Positions 42,083 to 50,194 of a stretch of 64,000 bases of DNA are shown one piece after another. The position numbers were made by a program, and so were the translations under genes. Source of the DNA: Mangrovicoccus sp049603835. GTDB taxonomy: Bacteria > Pseudomonadota > Alphaproteobacteria > Rhodobacterales > Rhodobacteraceae. The notes beneath the pieces were generated by a model, which saw only the letters and a program-made list of their open reading frames with translations, ran no database searches and had not been told where the DNA came from. How positions within the stretch are numbered: position 1 is the first letter of the stretch; each line of letters starts with the position of its first letter. The DNA is taken from positions 62,001 through 126,000 of the forward strand of contig JBMYSZ010000002.1 of the NCBI GenBank assembly GCA_049603835.1. Direction: 5' to 3'.

Positions 42083-42412
42083 TCAAACAAGAGCAAAGAG
42101 ATATTGCAGGGCATAGAGCGAAATCATTCCGGCCAAGATCGCGCCGATCACATTGACCTTGAGCCCGACGACAAAGGCCGCCCCCGCCGCGATCAGCCGG
42201 GCGGGGTCAAGCTCACCTCCGGTTGCGTCGGGCCAGAGCACCAGTGGTGTGACCAGTGCCGGAAAGACCGCCACCCCCACATAACGCAGATGTAAAAGCG
42301 CCCAATCCGGCAATTCACGGCCTCCAAACAGGCCCAGGAATGAAAACCGGATCAGAAAGGTTCCAAGGCCCAAAAGCAGGGTCAGGATCCAAAATTGCGT
42401 GTCAGAGATCAT
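42083..42412 (-). CDS. azlD: AzlD-family membrane protein
   Basis: 109 residues from the ATG at 42412, which overlaps the AzlC stop (ATGA). Three or four hydrophobic segments: FWILTLLLGLGTFLIRFSFL, YVGVAVFPALVTPLVLW and VGLKVNVIGAILAGMISLYAL. Small partner of AzlC; the pair exports branched-chain amino acids in characterised cases. Here the operon also carries an RraA-like enzyme and shares its promoter with a sugar-acid dehydratase, so the exported compound may differ. Confidence 0.88.
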   Translation of the reverse strand: MISDTQFWILTLLLGLGTFLIRFSFLGLFGGRELPDWALLHLRYVGVAVFPALVTPLVLWPDATGGELDPARLIAAGAAFVVGLKVNVIGAILAGMISLYALQYLFALV

Positions 42413-43140
42413 GCGCCCGCCCGCCTTTTGAGCCAAAGTTCGGTTTGCGCGCCAGCGATCATGGCAATCAGCGCGGCGGCGATAATGCCTAAGCTCCACG
42501 GCAGCCAGGCAAAGGCAATCGAGGCCAGCACAGAGACGAACGCCGCCACCATATGCGCAGCACTGCGCAGCAGAGGGGCGAGCAGCGCGATAAAGCAAAC
42601 CGGGACGGCGAAATCGAGCTGAAGCGCGGCCGGGATCGACTCTCCGATCACGGCACCCAGGAAACTGAAGCCATACCAAAACGGGCAAATCAGCATCATA
42701 GCCCCCATATAATAGGCGACTTTTACCGATTGCGGCATGTCGGGATGGTCTTCATAAGTGCGCACCGCAACGGCGAAAGCTTGATCCACCATCAGATAGG
42801 ACATGAGCGCCCGCATCCCCAAAGGCGCATGGCCCAGATGCGGCACAAGTGCTGCGGAATACATGGCCATGCGCAGATTTACCGCCAGAGATGTCAGCAG
42901 GGCGATAAAGACCGGGGCCTGGTCTTGCAGCAGCGCCAGAGCAGTGAATTGCGCCGCTCCCGCGATGACCAGGACAGACATGGACATGGTTTGCAACAGG
43001 TCTAACCCCGCATCCCGAGCCACCACGCCAAATAGCATCGAATAGGGAATGACGATCAGAATAAAGGGGGCGCAATCCAGATAGCCACGCCAAAAGGCCG
43101 CGCGACGCGTTAGATTTGCAGCTGATTTTCGGCCTTGCAA
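42409..43140 (-). CDS. azlC: AzlC-family permease
   Basis: 243 residues from a TTG at 43140, chosen because GGGGAGGA lies 6 bases upstream and no ATG is available before the first helix; the longer frame would cross the operator and the divergent gene. AzlC features: FWRGYLDCAPFILIVIPYSM (start of helix 1), LVIAGAAQFTALALL, NLRMAMYSAALVPHL (about 97-111), LMVDQAFAV and five to six hydrophobic segments. Works with AzlD as an amino-acid exporter. Confidence 0.82.
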   Translation of the reverse strand: MQGRKSAANLTRRAAFWRGYLDCAPFILIVIPYSMLFGVVARDAGLDLLQTMSMSVLVIAGAAQFTALALLQDQAPVFIALLTSLAVNLRMAMYSAALVPHLGHAPLGMRALMSYLMVDQAFAVAVRTYEDHPDMPQSVKVAYYMGAMMLICPFWYGFSFLGAVIGESIPAALQLDFAVPVCFIALLAPLLRSAAHMVAAFVSVLASIAFAWLPWSLGIIAAALIAMIAGAQTELWLKRRAGA

Positions 43141-43181
43141 AGCACGTCCTCCCCTGGCGAGCTGAGTTTGCCTCTTGCCTT

Positions 43182-43191
43182 TGGTATACCA
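43182..43191. promoter_or_regulatory. TGGTATACCA operator, azlC / dehydratase gap
   Basis: Exact TGGTATACCA, 42 bases upstream of the AzlC TTG start and 68 bases upstream of the dehydratase ATG on the other strand. Extended context TTTGGTATACCATTTT. Confidence 0.77.
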
Positions 43192-43258
43192 TTTTGTGAA
43201 GGTAGGAAAGACGGCAAAGGTCTTAGCCCAAGGACTGGCCGGGAGGAGGAGACTAGCA

Positions 43259-45040
43259 ATGACCGACACCAGAGCCCGCAAGCGTTTTCGCTCGCAAGAA
43301 TGGTTTGACAATCCCAATAATCCAGGGATGACCGCGCTTTATCTAGAGCGTTATCAGAACCAGGCTTTCACTCGCGAAGAGCTGCAATCGGAGCGGCCGG
43401 TGATTGGTATCGCCCAAACTGGCAGCGATTTAGCGCCCTGCAACAAAATCCATGTGTTTTTGATGGATCGGATCAAGGCCGGTATTCGCGATGGCGGCGG
43501 GATCCCCATGGAATTCCCGGTTCACCCGATCCAAGAAACTGGCAAACGCCCCACTGCCGCGCTTGATCGCAACCTCACTTATCTGGGTCTGGTCGAAGTG
43601 CTGCATGGCTATCCCATCGATGGCGTTGTGCTGACCACGGGCTGCGATAAAACAACCCCGGCTATGCTCATGGGCGCGGGCACCATGGATATCCCGGCGA
43701 TTGCGCTGAATGGCGGGCCAATGCTTGATGGCTGGTGGAAGGGTAAGCGCGCGGGCTCGGGCACGATCATTTGGGAAAGCCGCCGCCTGCTAGCCGAGGG
43801 CGAGATCGATTATGACGAGTTCATCGAGCGGGTCTGTTCCTCTGCCCCCTCGCTTGGCCATTGCAATACAATGGGCACGGCCAGCACGATGAATGCCATG
43901 GCCGAAGCGCTTGGCATGACTTTGCCGGGCAGCTCGGCGATCCCCGCCCCGTTCCGCGAGCGGATGAATATGGCCTATGAGACCGGCAAGCGCATTGTGC
44001 ATATGGTGCTCGATGATCTGAAGCCCTCAGATATCATGACCCGCGCTGCCTTTGAGAACGCCATTGTCACCAATTCGGCCATTGGCGGTTCGACCAATGC
44101 CCCGCCGCATTTGCAGGCGATTGCCCGGCATATGGGCGTGACGCTGGATGTGAAGGATTGGGAAACCGTCGGCTATGATGTGCCGCTTTTGGTGAATATG
44201 CAGCCTGCGGGCGAATATCTGGGCGAAAGCTTTTTCCGCGCCGGTGGTGTGCCTGCGGTGATGGCCGAGCTTTTGGGCGCCGGGCGGCTTAATGGCGAGG
44301 CGCTGACAGCGTCGGGCCAGACCATGGCGCAAACCCTAGACGGTGTGGAAAGCCAAGATCGCGCGGTGATCAAAGCCTATGAGGCGCCCATGCGGGCCGA
44401 GGCGGGCTTTAAGGTGCTCTCTGGCAATCTCTTTGACTCGGCGCTGATGAAAACATCAGTGATATCCGAGGATTTCCGCAAGCGTTTCCTCAGTGAGCCA
44501 GGCAATGAAGGCATCTATGAGGCCCGCGCCGTGGTATTTGAGGGCCCCGAAGATTATCATGATCGGATCAATGACCCAGAGCTCGGCATTGATGAAACCA
44601 CCATTCTCTTTATCCGCAATGTAGGCTGTGTGGGCTATCCCGGCTCTGCAGAGGTGGTGAATATGCAGCCGCCGAATGGGGTGCTGAAACAAGGCGTGCA
44701 TCACCTGCCCACAGTGGGCGATGGGCGGCAATCGGGCACGTCGGAAAGCCCTTCGATCCTCAATGCCTCTCCCGAGGCGGTGGTGGGCGGCGGGCTGGCC
44801 TATCTGAAAACCGGCGATCGGGTGCGGCTTGACCTGAATAGTAGCCGTATGGATGCCCTGGTGGATGAGGCCGAATGGCATAAACGCCAGGACGATTGGA
44901 CAGCCCCCGAGCTGGTGCATCAAACCCCTTGGCAGGAAATCTATCGCAGCCATGTGGGTCAGCTCGCGGATGGTGGCTGCCTAGAATTGGCGACAGCCTA
45001 TAAAAAGGTGGGGCAAGCCCTGCCCCGCGACAATCATTAA
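43259..45040 (+). CDS. IlvD/Edd-family sugar-acid dehydratase
   Basis: 593 residues from the ATG at 43259 with GGGAGGAGGAG upstream. Fe-S cluster Cys in DLAPCNKIH (about 60-68), TTGCDKTTPAMLMGAGT (about 128-144) and SLGHCNTMGTASTMNAMAE (about 199-217); AIVTNSAIGGSTNAPPH and the C-terminal GDGRQSGTSESPSI follow. The length and CNKIH form match pentonate/hexonate dehydratases (L-arabinonate, D-xylonate or D-gluconate) better than dihydroxy-acid dehydratase IlvD. It converts an aldonate to its 2-keto-3-deoxy acid. The idonate-to-gluconate genes nearby make gluconate a candidate. Confidence 0.83.
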   Translation: MTDTRARKRFRSQEWFDNPNNPGMTALYLERYQNQAFTREELQSERPVIGIAQTGSDLAPCNKIHVFLMDRIKAGIRDGGGIPMEFPVHPIQETGKRPTAALDRNLTYLGLVEVLHGYPIDGVVLTTGCDKTTPAMLMGAGTMDIPAIALNGGPMLDGWWKGKRAGSGTIIWESRRLLAEGEIDYDEFIERVCSSAPSLGHCNTMGTASTMNAMAEALGMTLPGSSAIPAPFRERMNMAYETGKRIVHMVLDDLKPSDIMTRAAFENAIVTNSAIGGSTNAPPHLQAIARHMGVTLDVKDWETVGYDVPLLVNMQPAGEYLGESFFRAGGVPAVMAELLGAGRLNGEALTASGQTMAQTLDGVESQDRAVIKAYEAPMRAEAGFKVLSGNLFDSALMKTSVISEDFRKRFLSEPGNEGIYEARAVVFEGPEDYHDRINDPELGIDETTILFIRNVGCVGYPGSAEVVNMQPPNGVLKQGVHHLPTVGDGRQSGTSESPSILNASPEAVVGGGLAYLKTGDRVRLDLNSSRMDALVDEAEWHKRQDDWTAPELVHQTPWQEIYRSHVGQLADGGCLELATAYKKVGQALPRDNH

Positions 45041-45061
45041 ATCAGACAGACCCAAACAAGC

Positions 45062-45108
45062 ATCACCCTTGGCGCAGAAAGGCTTCGAGCCTGGCCGCTG
45101 AGGGTGAT
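45062..45108. other. nested stem-loop upstream of an SDR gene
   Basis: Outer arms ATCACCCT (45062-45069) and AGGGTGAT (45101-45108) enclose an inner hairpin AGGCT-TCG-AGCCT (45080-45092). It lies in the 120-base gap after the dehydratase stop. There is no T-run, so it could be a weak terminator, an attenuator or a leader structure. Confidence 0.5.
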
Positions 45109-45160
45109 AGCCTAAGGGCAAATAAAGGGCGAAGCGCTGCAAAGCTTCGGGGAGGATTAC

Positions 45161-45895
45161 ATGGGAAATATCATTATCACTGGCGCAAGTGCCGGGATCG
45201 GGCGCGCCACGGCGCGGACTTTTCTTGAGGCCGGTTGGAAAGTTGGCCTGGTGGGGCGCCGAGAAGACGCTCTGATCGAGACAGCCGCGGGCAATGAGAA
45301 TGCGCTGATCCTGCCTTGCGATGTGACCGACGAGGCCCAGGTGGATCAACGCTTTGACGAAGCCTATGCCGCTTGGGGCCGGCTTGATGCGGTTTTCAAT
45401 AATGCCGGTGTCAGCTTCAAAGGCGGGACGGTGGATGAAATCGATGTGGATAGCTTTCGCACCATTATGGATGTGAATGTGGTCGGCGTTTTCATCACCG
45501 CGCGGTCCGCCTTTCGGATCATGCGGGCGCAAGAGCCCCAGGGCGGGCGGATCATCAATAATGGCTCTGTCTCCGCTTATGTACCTCGCTGGGGGTCGGC
45601 GGCTTATACCGCGTCCAAGCATGCGGTGCTGGGGCTGACCAAGTCGATCTCGCTTGATGGGCGGCCCTATAATATCGCCTGCGGTCAGATCGATATCGGC
45701 AATACGCTTACGGATATGGCCGAAAAGATGACAAAGGGCGTGCCGCAAGCCGATGGCTCTATCGCGGTCGAGCCGGTGATGGATGTGAGCAATGTGGCGC
45801 AATCCGTGCTGCATATGGCGGGCCTGCCGCTAGAGGCCAATGTGCAATATATGACGGTGATGGCCACGAATATGCCCTATGTGGGTCGCGGCTAA
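45161..45895 (+). CDS. SDR family oxidoreductase
   Basis: 244 residues, classical SDR: IIITGASAGIGRATARTF (about 4-21), CDVTDEAQVD, VFNNAGVSFKGGTV (about 79-92), INNGSVSAYVPRWGS with the catalytic Ser, and YTASKHAVLGLTKS (YxxxK about 149-153). VGRRE after strand 2 suggests NADP use. GGGGAGG precedes the ATG. Substrate unknown; downstream of the IlvD/Edd dehydratase and probably part of its operon. Confidence 0.8.
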   Translation: MGNIIITGASAGIGRATARTFLEAGWKVGLVGRREDALIETAAGNENALILPCDVTDEAQVDQRFDEAYAAWGRLDAVFNNAGVSFKGGTVDEIDVDSFRTIMDVNVVGVFITARSAFRIMRAQEPQGGRIINNGSVSAYVPRWGSAAYTASKHAVLGLTKSISLDGRPYNIACGQIDIGNTLTDMAEKMTKGVPQADGSIAVEPVMDVSNVAQSVLHMAGLPLEANVQYMTVMATNMPYVGRG

Positions 45896-45913
45896 AGCGG
45901 GGTAAGGCGGGTA

Positions 45914-45931
45914 AGAGGGGCGCGCCCCTCT
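45914..45931. terminator. palindromic stem between convergent genes
   Basis: AGAGGGGCGCGCCCCTCT, an 18-bp perfect palindrome, starts 19 bases after the SDR stop and touches the last codon of the converging DMT transporter gene. A 7-bp GC-rich stem with a CGCG loop suits a bidirectional terminator, though no T-run follows. Confidence 0.6.
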
Positions 45932-46854
45932 CACCGCAAAGCTTCGGGCCGGGCCGGAAGTTTGCGCTTTTTGGCCCGCTCGCGCTGCCAGATATAGACA
46001 CCGGATGCGATGATGATCAGCCCGCCTGCGAGGCTCCACCAGCTTGGCCAAGTGTCAAACACCAGCACGCCGACAATCGCCGCCAGCAAGATCTGGATAT
46101 AAACCACCGGCGCCAGGATCGAGGCATCGGCCAAGCGATGCGCCGCCGTGGCCAGGATATGGCCAAACGCACCAAAGCCGCCAATCATCACCATGATCAC
46201 ATAGCCCATTGTGGTTTCCGGCCAAACCCAATTGGGCAGAGCCAGAGGCGCCAAACAGATCGAAGCAATCCCTGTGGCCCAAATCTGGCTGGTGGCATTG
46301 CTTTCCGTCCCCGCCAACATGCGTGTCATGATGAAATAGAGCGAGGCACAAACCACCGCCCCGAGCGAGAAAAACACCGCCGGATGAAAGGCAACACCCC
46401 AAGGCTGGATCACCACCAACACCCCGATAAACCCGGTGCACACCGCAAGGATCCGATGCAGCCCCACCTTTTCGCCCAGGATTGGGATGGCGAGGAGCGT
46501 GACGACAATCGGGCCGGAAAACATGATTGTCGTCGTCATAGTGATCGGCAAATATTGCAGCGCCGCGAAATTCAAAACCGAGCTGCCCAGGAAAAACAAG
46601 CTGCGGGCGATTTGCTTTTTCGGCGCGGCAGAGCGGAAAACGCTCGGGCCTTTGACCGGGGCGAACATCGCCGTCACGATCACGAAATTTACGAAATAGC
46701 GGATGAAAACGACCTGAAACACGGTCAGGCCCGATTGGATCAGCAATTTCGCGGTGGTGTCGATGCCCGTAAAAAGCGTGACGGCAAAAGCCATCATCGC
46801 CACACCGAGCAGCGCCTTATCTTCACGTTGGGAAACTTGCGAGGGGAGCACCAT
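45931..46854 (-). CDS. DMT-superfamily transporter (two EamA repeats)
   Basis: 307 residues from the ATG at 46854 (AAAGGCGGAG upstream; an earlier start at 46890 would overlap the SDR gene). About ten hydrophobic helices in two EamA repeats: ALLGVAMMAFAVTLFTGIDT, VVFIRYFVNFVIVTAMF, QYLPITMTTTIMFSGPIVVT with LLAIPILGEKVGLHR closing repeat 1, and repeat 2 ending LLAAIVGVLVFDTWPSWWSL. Inner-membrane drug/metabolite carrier of unknown substrate. Last gene of the minus-strand run that starts with the TRAP importer genes. Confidence 0.85.
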   Translation of the reverse strand: MVLPSQVSQREDKALLGVAMMAFAVTLFTGIDTTAKLLIQSGLTVFQVVFIRYFVNFVIVTAMFAPVKGPSVFRSAAPKKQIARSLFFLGSSVLNFAALQYLPITMTTTIMFSGPIVVTLLAIPILGEKVGLHRILAVCTGFIGVLVVIQPWGVAFHPAVFFSLGAVVCASLYFIMTRMLAGTESNATSQIWATGIASICLAPLALPNWVWPETTMGYVIMVMIGGFGAFGHILATAAHRLADASILAPVVYIQILLAAIVGVLVFDTWPSWWSLAGGLIIIASGVYIWQRERAKKRKLPARPEALR

Positions 46855-46864
46855 GGCTCCGCCT

Positions 46865-47587
46865 TTACCCGGTTGCCCAACCTCCATCAATCACATGCGC
46901 TTGGCCGGTTGTGAAACTGCTCTCATCAGAGCCCAAATAGACCGCAAGTGCTGCAATTTCGTCCGGTTTACCAATACGACCCATGGGCTGACGCGCGATG
47001 AAAGCCGACAGAGCGGCCTCATAATCGCCAGTTGCCCGCAGCCGGTCATGCAGCGAGGGGCTATCGACAGTGCCGGGGCAAATGCAATTGCAACGCACAT
47101 TTTTGGTCACATAATCGATGGCCACGGATTTGGTCATACCGATCACCGCTGCTTTCGAGGCGCCATAGATGAAGCGGCCAGGCGCGGCGATGATCGAACT
47201 CGCAACGGAAGAGACATTGATAATCGAGCCCCCGCCCCGCTCCACCATGCCCGGCAGTGCTGCTTGCATCGCATGAAACTGGGCGCGGACATTAAGGTTG
47301 AAGGCGAAGTCGAAATCGTCATCCGTCGCCTCGGCAATCGTGCCAGCATGCACAAAGCCCGCGCAATTGACCAAAATATCCGGGCTCGCCTCAGTAATCG
47401 CCGCTTGCAGCGCGGTGCGGTCGGTGGCGTCGAGGCTGAGGGTTTGCGCCTCTAGCCCATCCAGCAGCTCGCCCTTTAGATCCGAGGCAATCACTTTCGC
47501 CCCTTCTGCCGCGTATTTTTCCGCAATGGCCCGGCCAATGCCTTGACCCGCTGCGGTGATAAAGGCGGTTTTGCCCGTTAATCGCAT
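46865..47587 (-). CDS. SDR, 2-keto-3-deoxy-L-fuconate dehydrogenase-like
   Basis: 240 residues: AFITAAGQGIGRAIAEKYAA (about 8-27), SDLKGELLDGL (Asp after strand 2, NAD preference), VNCAGFVHAGTI (about 73-84), INVSSVASSIIAAPGRFIYGASKAA carrying the catalytic Ser, Tyr and Lys, and CPGTVDSPSLHDRL. The CPGTVDSPSL...R segment is typical of 2-keto-3-deoxy-L-fuconate dehydrogenases. That pathway needs a 2,4-diketo-3-deoxy acid hydrolase, and a FAH-fold candidate is at 54723. It follows the oxidoreductase stop by 3 bases. Confidence 0.78.
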   Translation of the reverse strand: MRLTGKTAFITAAGQGIGRAIAEKYAAEGAKVIASDLKGELLDGLEAQTLSLDATDRTALQAAITEASPDILVNCAGFVHAGTIAEATDDDFDFAFNLNVRAQFHAMQAALPGMVERGGGSIINVSSVASSIIAAPGRFIYGASKAAVIGMTKSVAIDYVTKNVRCNCICPGTVDSPSLHDRLRATGDYEAALSAFIARQPMGRIGKPDEIAALAVYLGSDESSFTTGQAHVIDGGWATG

Positions 47588-47590
47588 CGC

Positions 47591-48475
47591 TCAATCCTTC
47601 ATATGAGAGCTGAAATGGCTAAGAATTTCTGGCACCAGATTTTCGCCCATCCCCGCCGCGCAGGCCTCGGACAGCGCGTCAAACGCCGCGCCAGACATCC
47701 AGCTACGCGCGCCTGCGGCCTCGGCCATGGCTCGGTAATAGCCCACATCTTTGAGGCTATTTTCCAGGGAAAAGGCGAGGTTGATTTCACCGTCGATGGC
47801 GAATTGCTTGATGAAATCCATCATCGCTGAGTGGTTCGGCCCGGCGGCCATGACGTCATAAACCGTTTGCCGGGGCACATCGAGCGTGTCAGCCATGGCA
47901 AAGACCTCGGCCATGGCGGCGGCTGATGTCATGGCGTAGTAGTTATTGAGCAGCTTGATCTTATGGCCCGTGCCCAAAGGCCCAAGATGAAAGACATTCT
48001 CGCCTAGATCATCCAGCACAGGGCGCACGCGGTCAAAGGCGCTTTGATCCCCTGCGCCCATGATATTGAGCCGCCCTTCTAGCGCCATTGCGGGCGGGCG
48101 GCCTAAGGGGGCATCGAGATAAGCCGCGCCTTTGGCCTCTGCCTCGGCACCAAGTGCTATTGTGGAGGCGGGCAGAGATGTGCCGAAATCGATCACGATT
48201 TTGCCCGCGCTAAGCCCGGCCAGAACGCCGCTTTCGCCATACATCCGGCTTTCCACCTGCTCGGACGTGCCAACGCAGATCATGATGATATCCGCCGCCT
48301 CGGCCAGGGACTTTGCATCCGCCGCCTCGGTCGCGCCCCGTGCTAAAGCGGCCTCTAATCGGGTGCGGGACCGATTGCCCAAAAGCACCATCTCATAGCC
48401 GCAAGCTTGCAGCCGCTCGACCATGGCCGCGCCCATAAGGCCCAGGCCAATAAAGCCAATCTTTGCTTTGCTCAT
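47591..48475 (-). CDS. NAD(P)-dependent beta-hydroxyacid dehydrogenase, second copy
   Basis: 294 residues, with GGGGGAGGGAAGAG before the ATG. IGFIGLGLMGAAMVERLQAC (about 6-25), LGNRSRTR (NADP-type second strand), VIDFGTSLPAST, DAPLGRPPAMALEGRLNIMG (about 121-140), GTGHKIKLLNNYYAMT with the catalytic Lys (about 168-183) and KDVGYYRAMAE. Same family as 40435-41358 and LtnD but from a distinct branch. Substrate unknown; co-transcribed with the UxaA-family dehydratase. Confidence 0.8.
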   Translation of the reverse strand: MSKAKIGFIGLGLMGAAMVERLQACGYEMVLLGNRSRTRLEAALARGATEAADAKSLAEAADIIMICVGTSEQVESRMYGESGVLAGLSAGKIVIDFGTSLPASTIALGAEAEAKGAAYLDAPLGRPPAMALEGRLNIMGAGDQSAFDRVRPVLDDLGENVFHLGPLGTGHKIKLLNNYYAMTSAAAMAEVFAMADTLDVPRQTVYDVMAAGPNHSAMMDFIKQFAIDGEINLAFSLENSLKDVGYYRAMAEAAGARSWMSGAAFDALSEACAAGMGENLVPEILSHFSSHMKD

Positions 48476-48524
48476 CTCTTCCCTCCCCCAAAGGATCGTT
48501 AGATCGCCGCCTTATATCCGTGCC

Positions 48525-50015
48525 TTACATCACCGCGCCGACAAGCCAGGGCACGAATTCGTAATCGCCCAAGCCCTGGGCTTCGGATTTGCTTTGCCCG
48601 CCCGAAGCCATGCGCAGCCAATATTCATAGATCTCGCGCCCCACCTCTTCGACGCTCGCACCCTCGGTCAGCACGCGTCCGGCATTTACGTCCATATCCG
48701 CGGTCTGCTTTTCATACATGACGGTGTTAGAGGCGACTTTCAGGGTCGGCGCGGGTTTAGAGCCAAAGGCAGAGCCCCGCCCGGTGGTGAAGCAGACCAG
48801 GTTACAGCCGCCCGCAATTTGCCCCGTGACAGAGGCCGGATCATAGCCGGGGCTGTCCATGAAGGTGAAGCCTTTGGCGGTGACCGCCTCGGCATATTTA
48901 TAAACGCCGGTGAGCGGGCTGGTGCCGCCCTTGGCCGCCGCCCCAAGAGATTTTTCCAAGATCGTGGTCAGCCCACCCTTTTTATTGCCGGGGGACGGGT
49001 TGTTATCCAGATTGCCTTTGTTGCGCGCGGTGTAATCCTGCCACCAGTCGATCAGCTCGATCAGACGGCCCCCCACTTGCGCATCCACCGCGCGGGCGGT
49101 GAGTAGATGCTCGGCGCCGTAAATCTCCGGCGTTTCGGCCAAAACCCCGGTTCCGCCCTGGGCCACCAGCAGATCGCAGGCATGGCCCACGGCCGGGTTC
49201 GCGGTGATCCCCGACCAAGCATCCGAGCCGCCACATTGCAACGCCACCATCAGCTCAGAGGCTGGGCATGGCTCCCGCTCGGCTTTGTTGACTTCCGGCA
49301 GCATGGCTTCAACCGTGCGGACCCCCAAGGCAACGGTTTCGGCAAGCCCGCCTACATCTTGGATATTCATCGCTTGGAAAAGCGGGCCGGGGGTCAGGCC
49401 ATAGGCTTCGATCAGCCAGTCGATCTGCATCATCTCGCAACCCAGCCCGGCCATGACAACGCCGCCCACATTCGGATTGCGCGCATAGCCCCAAAGCACA
49501 CGCTGCAGAAACTCAAATCCAGTGCCATCGCCGCCCATAGCGCAGCCCGTGCCATGCACAAAGGCCACGACCCCATCCACATTGGGATAAGCGGCCAGCT
49601 TTTCGGGGGTGAAATGGCTTGCGATCATCCGCGCCGCCGTGGCCGAGCAATTCACCGAAGTGAGGATCGCAATATAATTGCGCGTGCCTACCCGGCCCGT
49701 GGCCCGGCGATAGCCTTGGAACATATCCTGCTGGGCCGGCGCGGCGGGGGCGCGCAGATTGACAGCATATTCATAGGACCGGTCAAGATTGCGGAATTCC
49801 AGATTATGGCTATGCACATGCGCGCCAGCGGGGATGTCTTCGGCGGCATAGCCGATGATCTGCGCATATTTGACCACAGGCGCGCCTTTGGCAATCGCGC
49901 AAGTCGCAAGCTTATGGCCACGCGGGATCATCTGGATCGCGCCTTCCTCGCCCAGTTCCAGCGGGCGGATGGCGGTCACCACATTATCAGAGTCGGACAG
50001 GCGCACTATATTCAT
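48525..50015 (-). CDS. altronate/galactarate dehydratase family protein (UxaA/GarD)
   Basis: 496 residues, full length for UxaA. N-terminal SAF domain (about 1-75: IPRGHKLATCAIAKGAPVVK, then DIPAGAHVHSHNLEF), then the catalytic part with GYRRATGRVGTRNYIAILTS (about 101-120), NCSATAARMI, VHGTGCAMGGDG, LQCGGSDAWSGITANPAVG (about 263-281) and FTTGRGSAFGSKPAPTLKVASN near 420. Iron-dependent dehydration of a hexonate or aldarate to its 2-keto-3-deoxy acid. Galactarate or glucarate is attractive because KdgD is at the right edge, but altronate is equally possible. AAGGAAAG precedes the ATG. Confidence 0.85.
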   Translation of the reverse strand: MNIVRLSDSDNVVTAIRPLELGEEGAIQMIPRGHKLATCAIAKGAPVVKYAQIIGYAAEDIPAGAHVHSHNLEFRNLDRSYEYAVNLRAPAAPAQQDMFQGYRRATGRVGTRNYIAILTSVNCSATAARMIASHFTPEKLAAYPNVDGVVAFVHGTGCAMGGDGTGFEFLQRVLWGYARNPNVGGVVMAGLGCEMMQIDWLIEAYGLTPGPLFQAMNIQDVGGLAETVALGVRTVEAMLPEVNKAEREPCPASELMVALQCGGSDAWSGITANPAVGHACDLLVAQGGTGVLAETPEIYGAEHLLTARAVDAQVGGRLIELIDWWQDYTARNKGNLDNNPSPGNKKGGLTTILEKSLGAAAKGGTSPLTGVYKYAEAVTAKGFTFMDSPGYDPASVTGQIAGGCNLVCFTTGRGSAFGSKPAPTLKVASNTVMYEKQTADMDVNAGRVLTEGASVEEVGREIYEYWLRMASGGQSKSEAQGLGDYEFVPWLVGAVM

Positions 50016-50058
50016 GTCTGGGCTTCTTTCCTTGCAGCTAGGCGGGGGTGCCTCTGAT

Positions 50059-50081
50059 CAACTAGCATATCAGTTGCAGTT
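50059..50081. promoter_or_regulatory. inverted repeat upstream of the UxaA-family gene
   Basis: CAACT-AGCATATC-AGTTG (5-bp arms at 50059-50063 and 50072-50076) 44 bases before the dehydratase start. The segment AGCATATCAGTTGCAG matches AGCATCTCAGTTAGAG upstream of the RuBisCO-like gene (56665-56680) at 13 of 16 positions, so both may bind one regulator. Confidence 0.5.
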
Positions 50082-50194
50082 AAACAGCCCCCAAGCCCGG
50101 ACCTGCCGGGATCCAACAAAGGATTTCCCGCGAAGTTTTGGATCAAATGGCCGGGGCGGATGGATCGCCCCGGCTAAGTCTTATGTGCCAGGCC

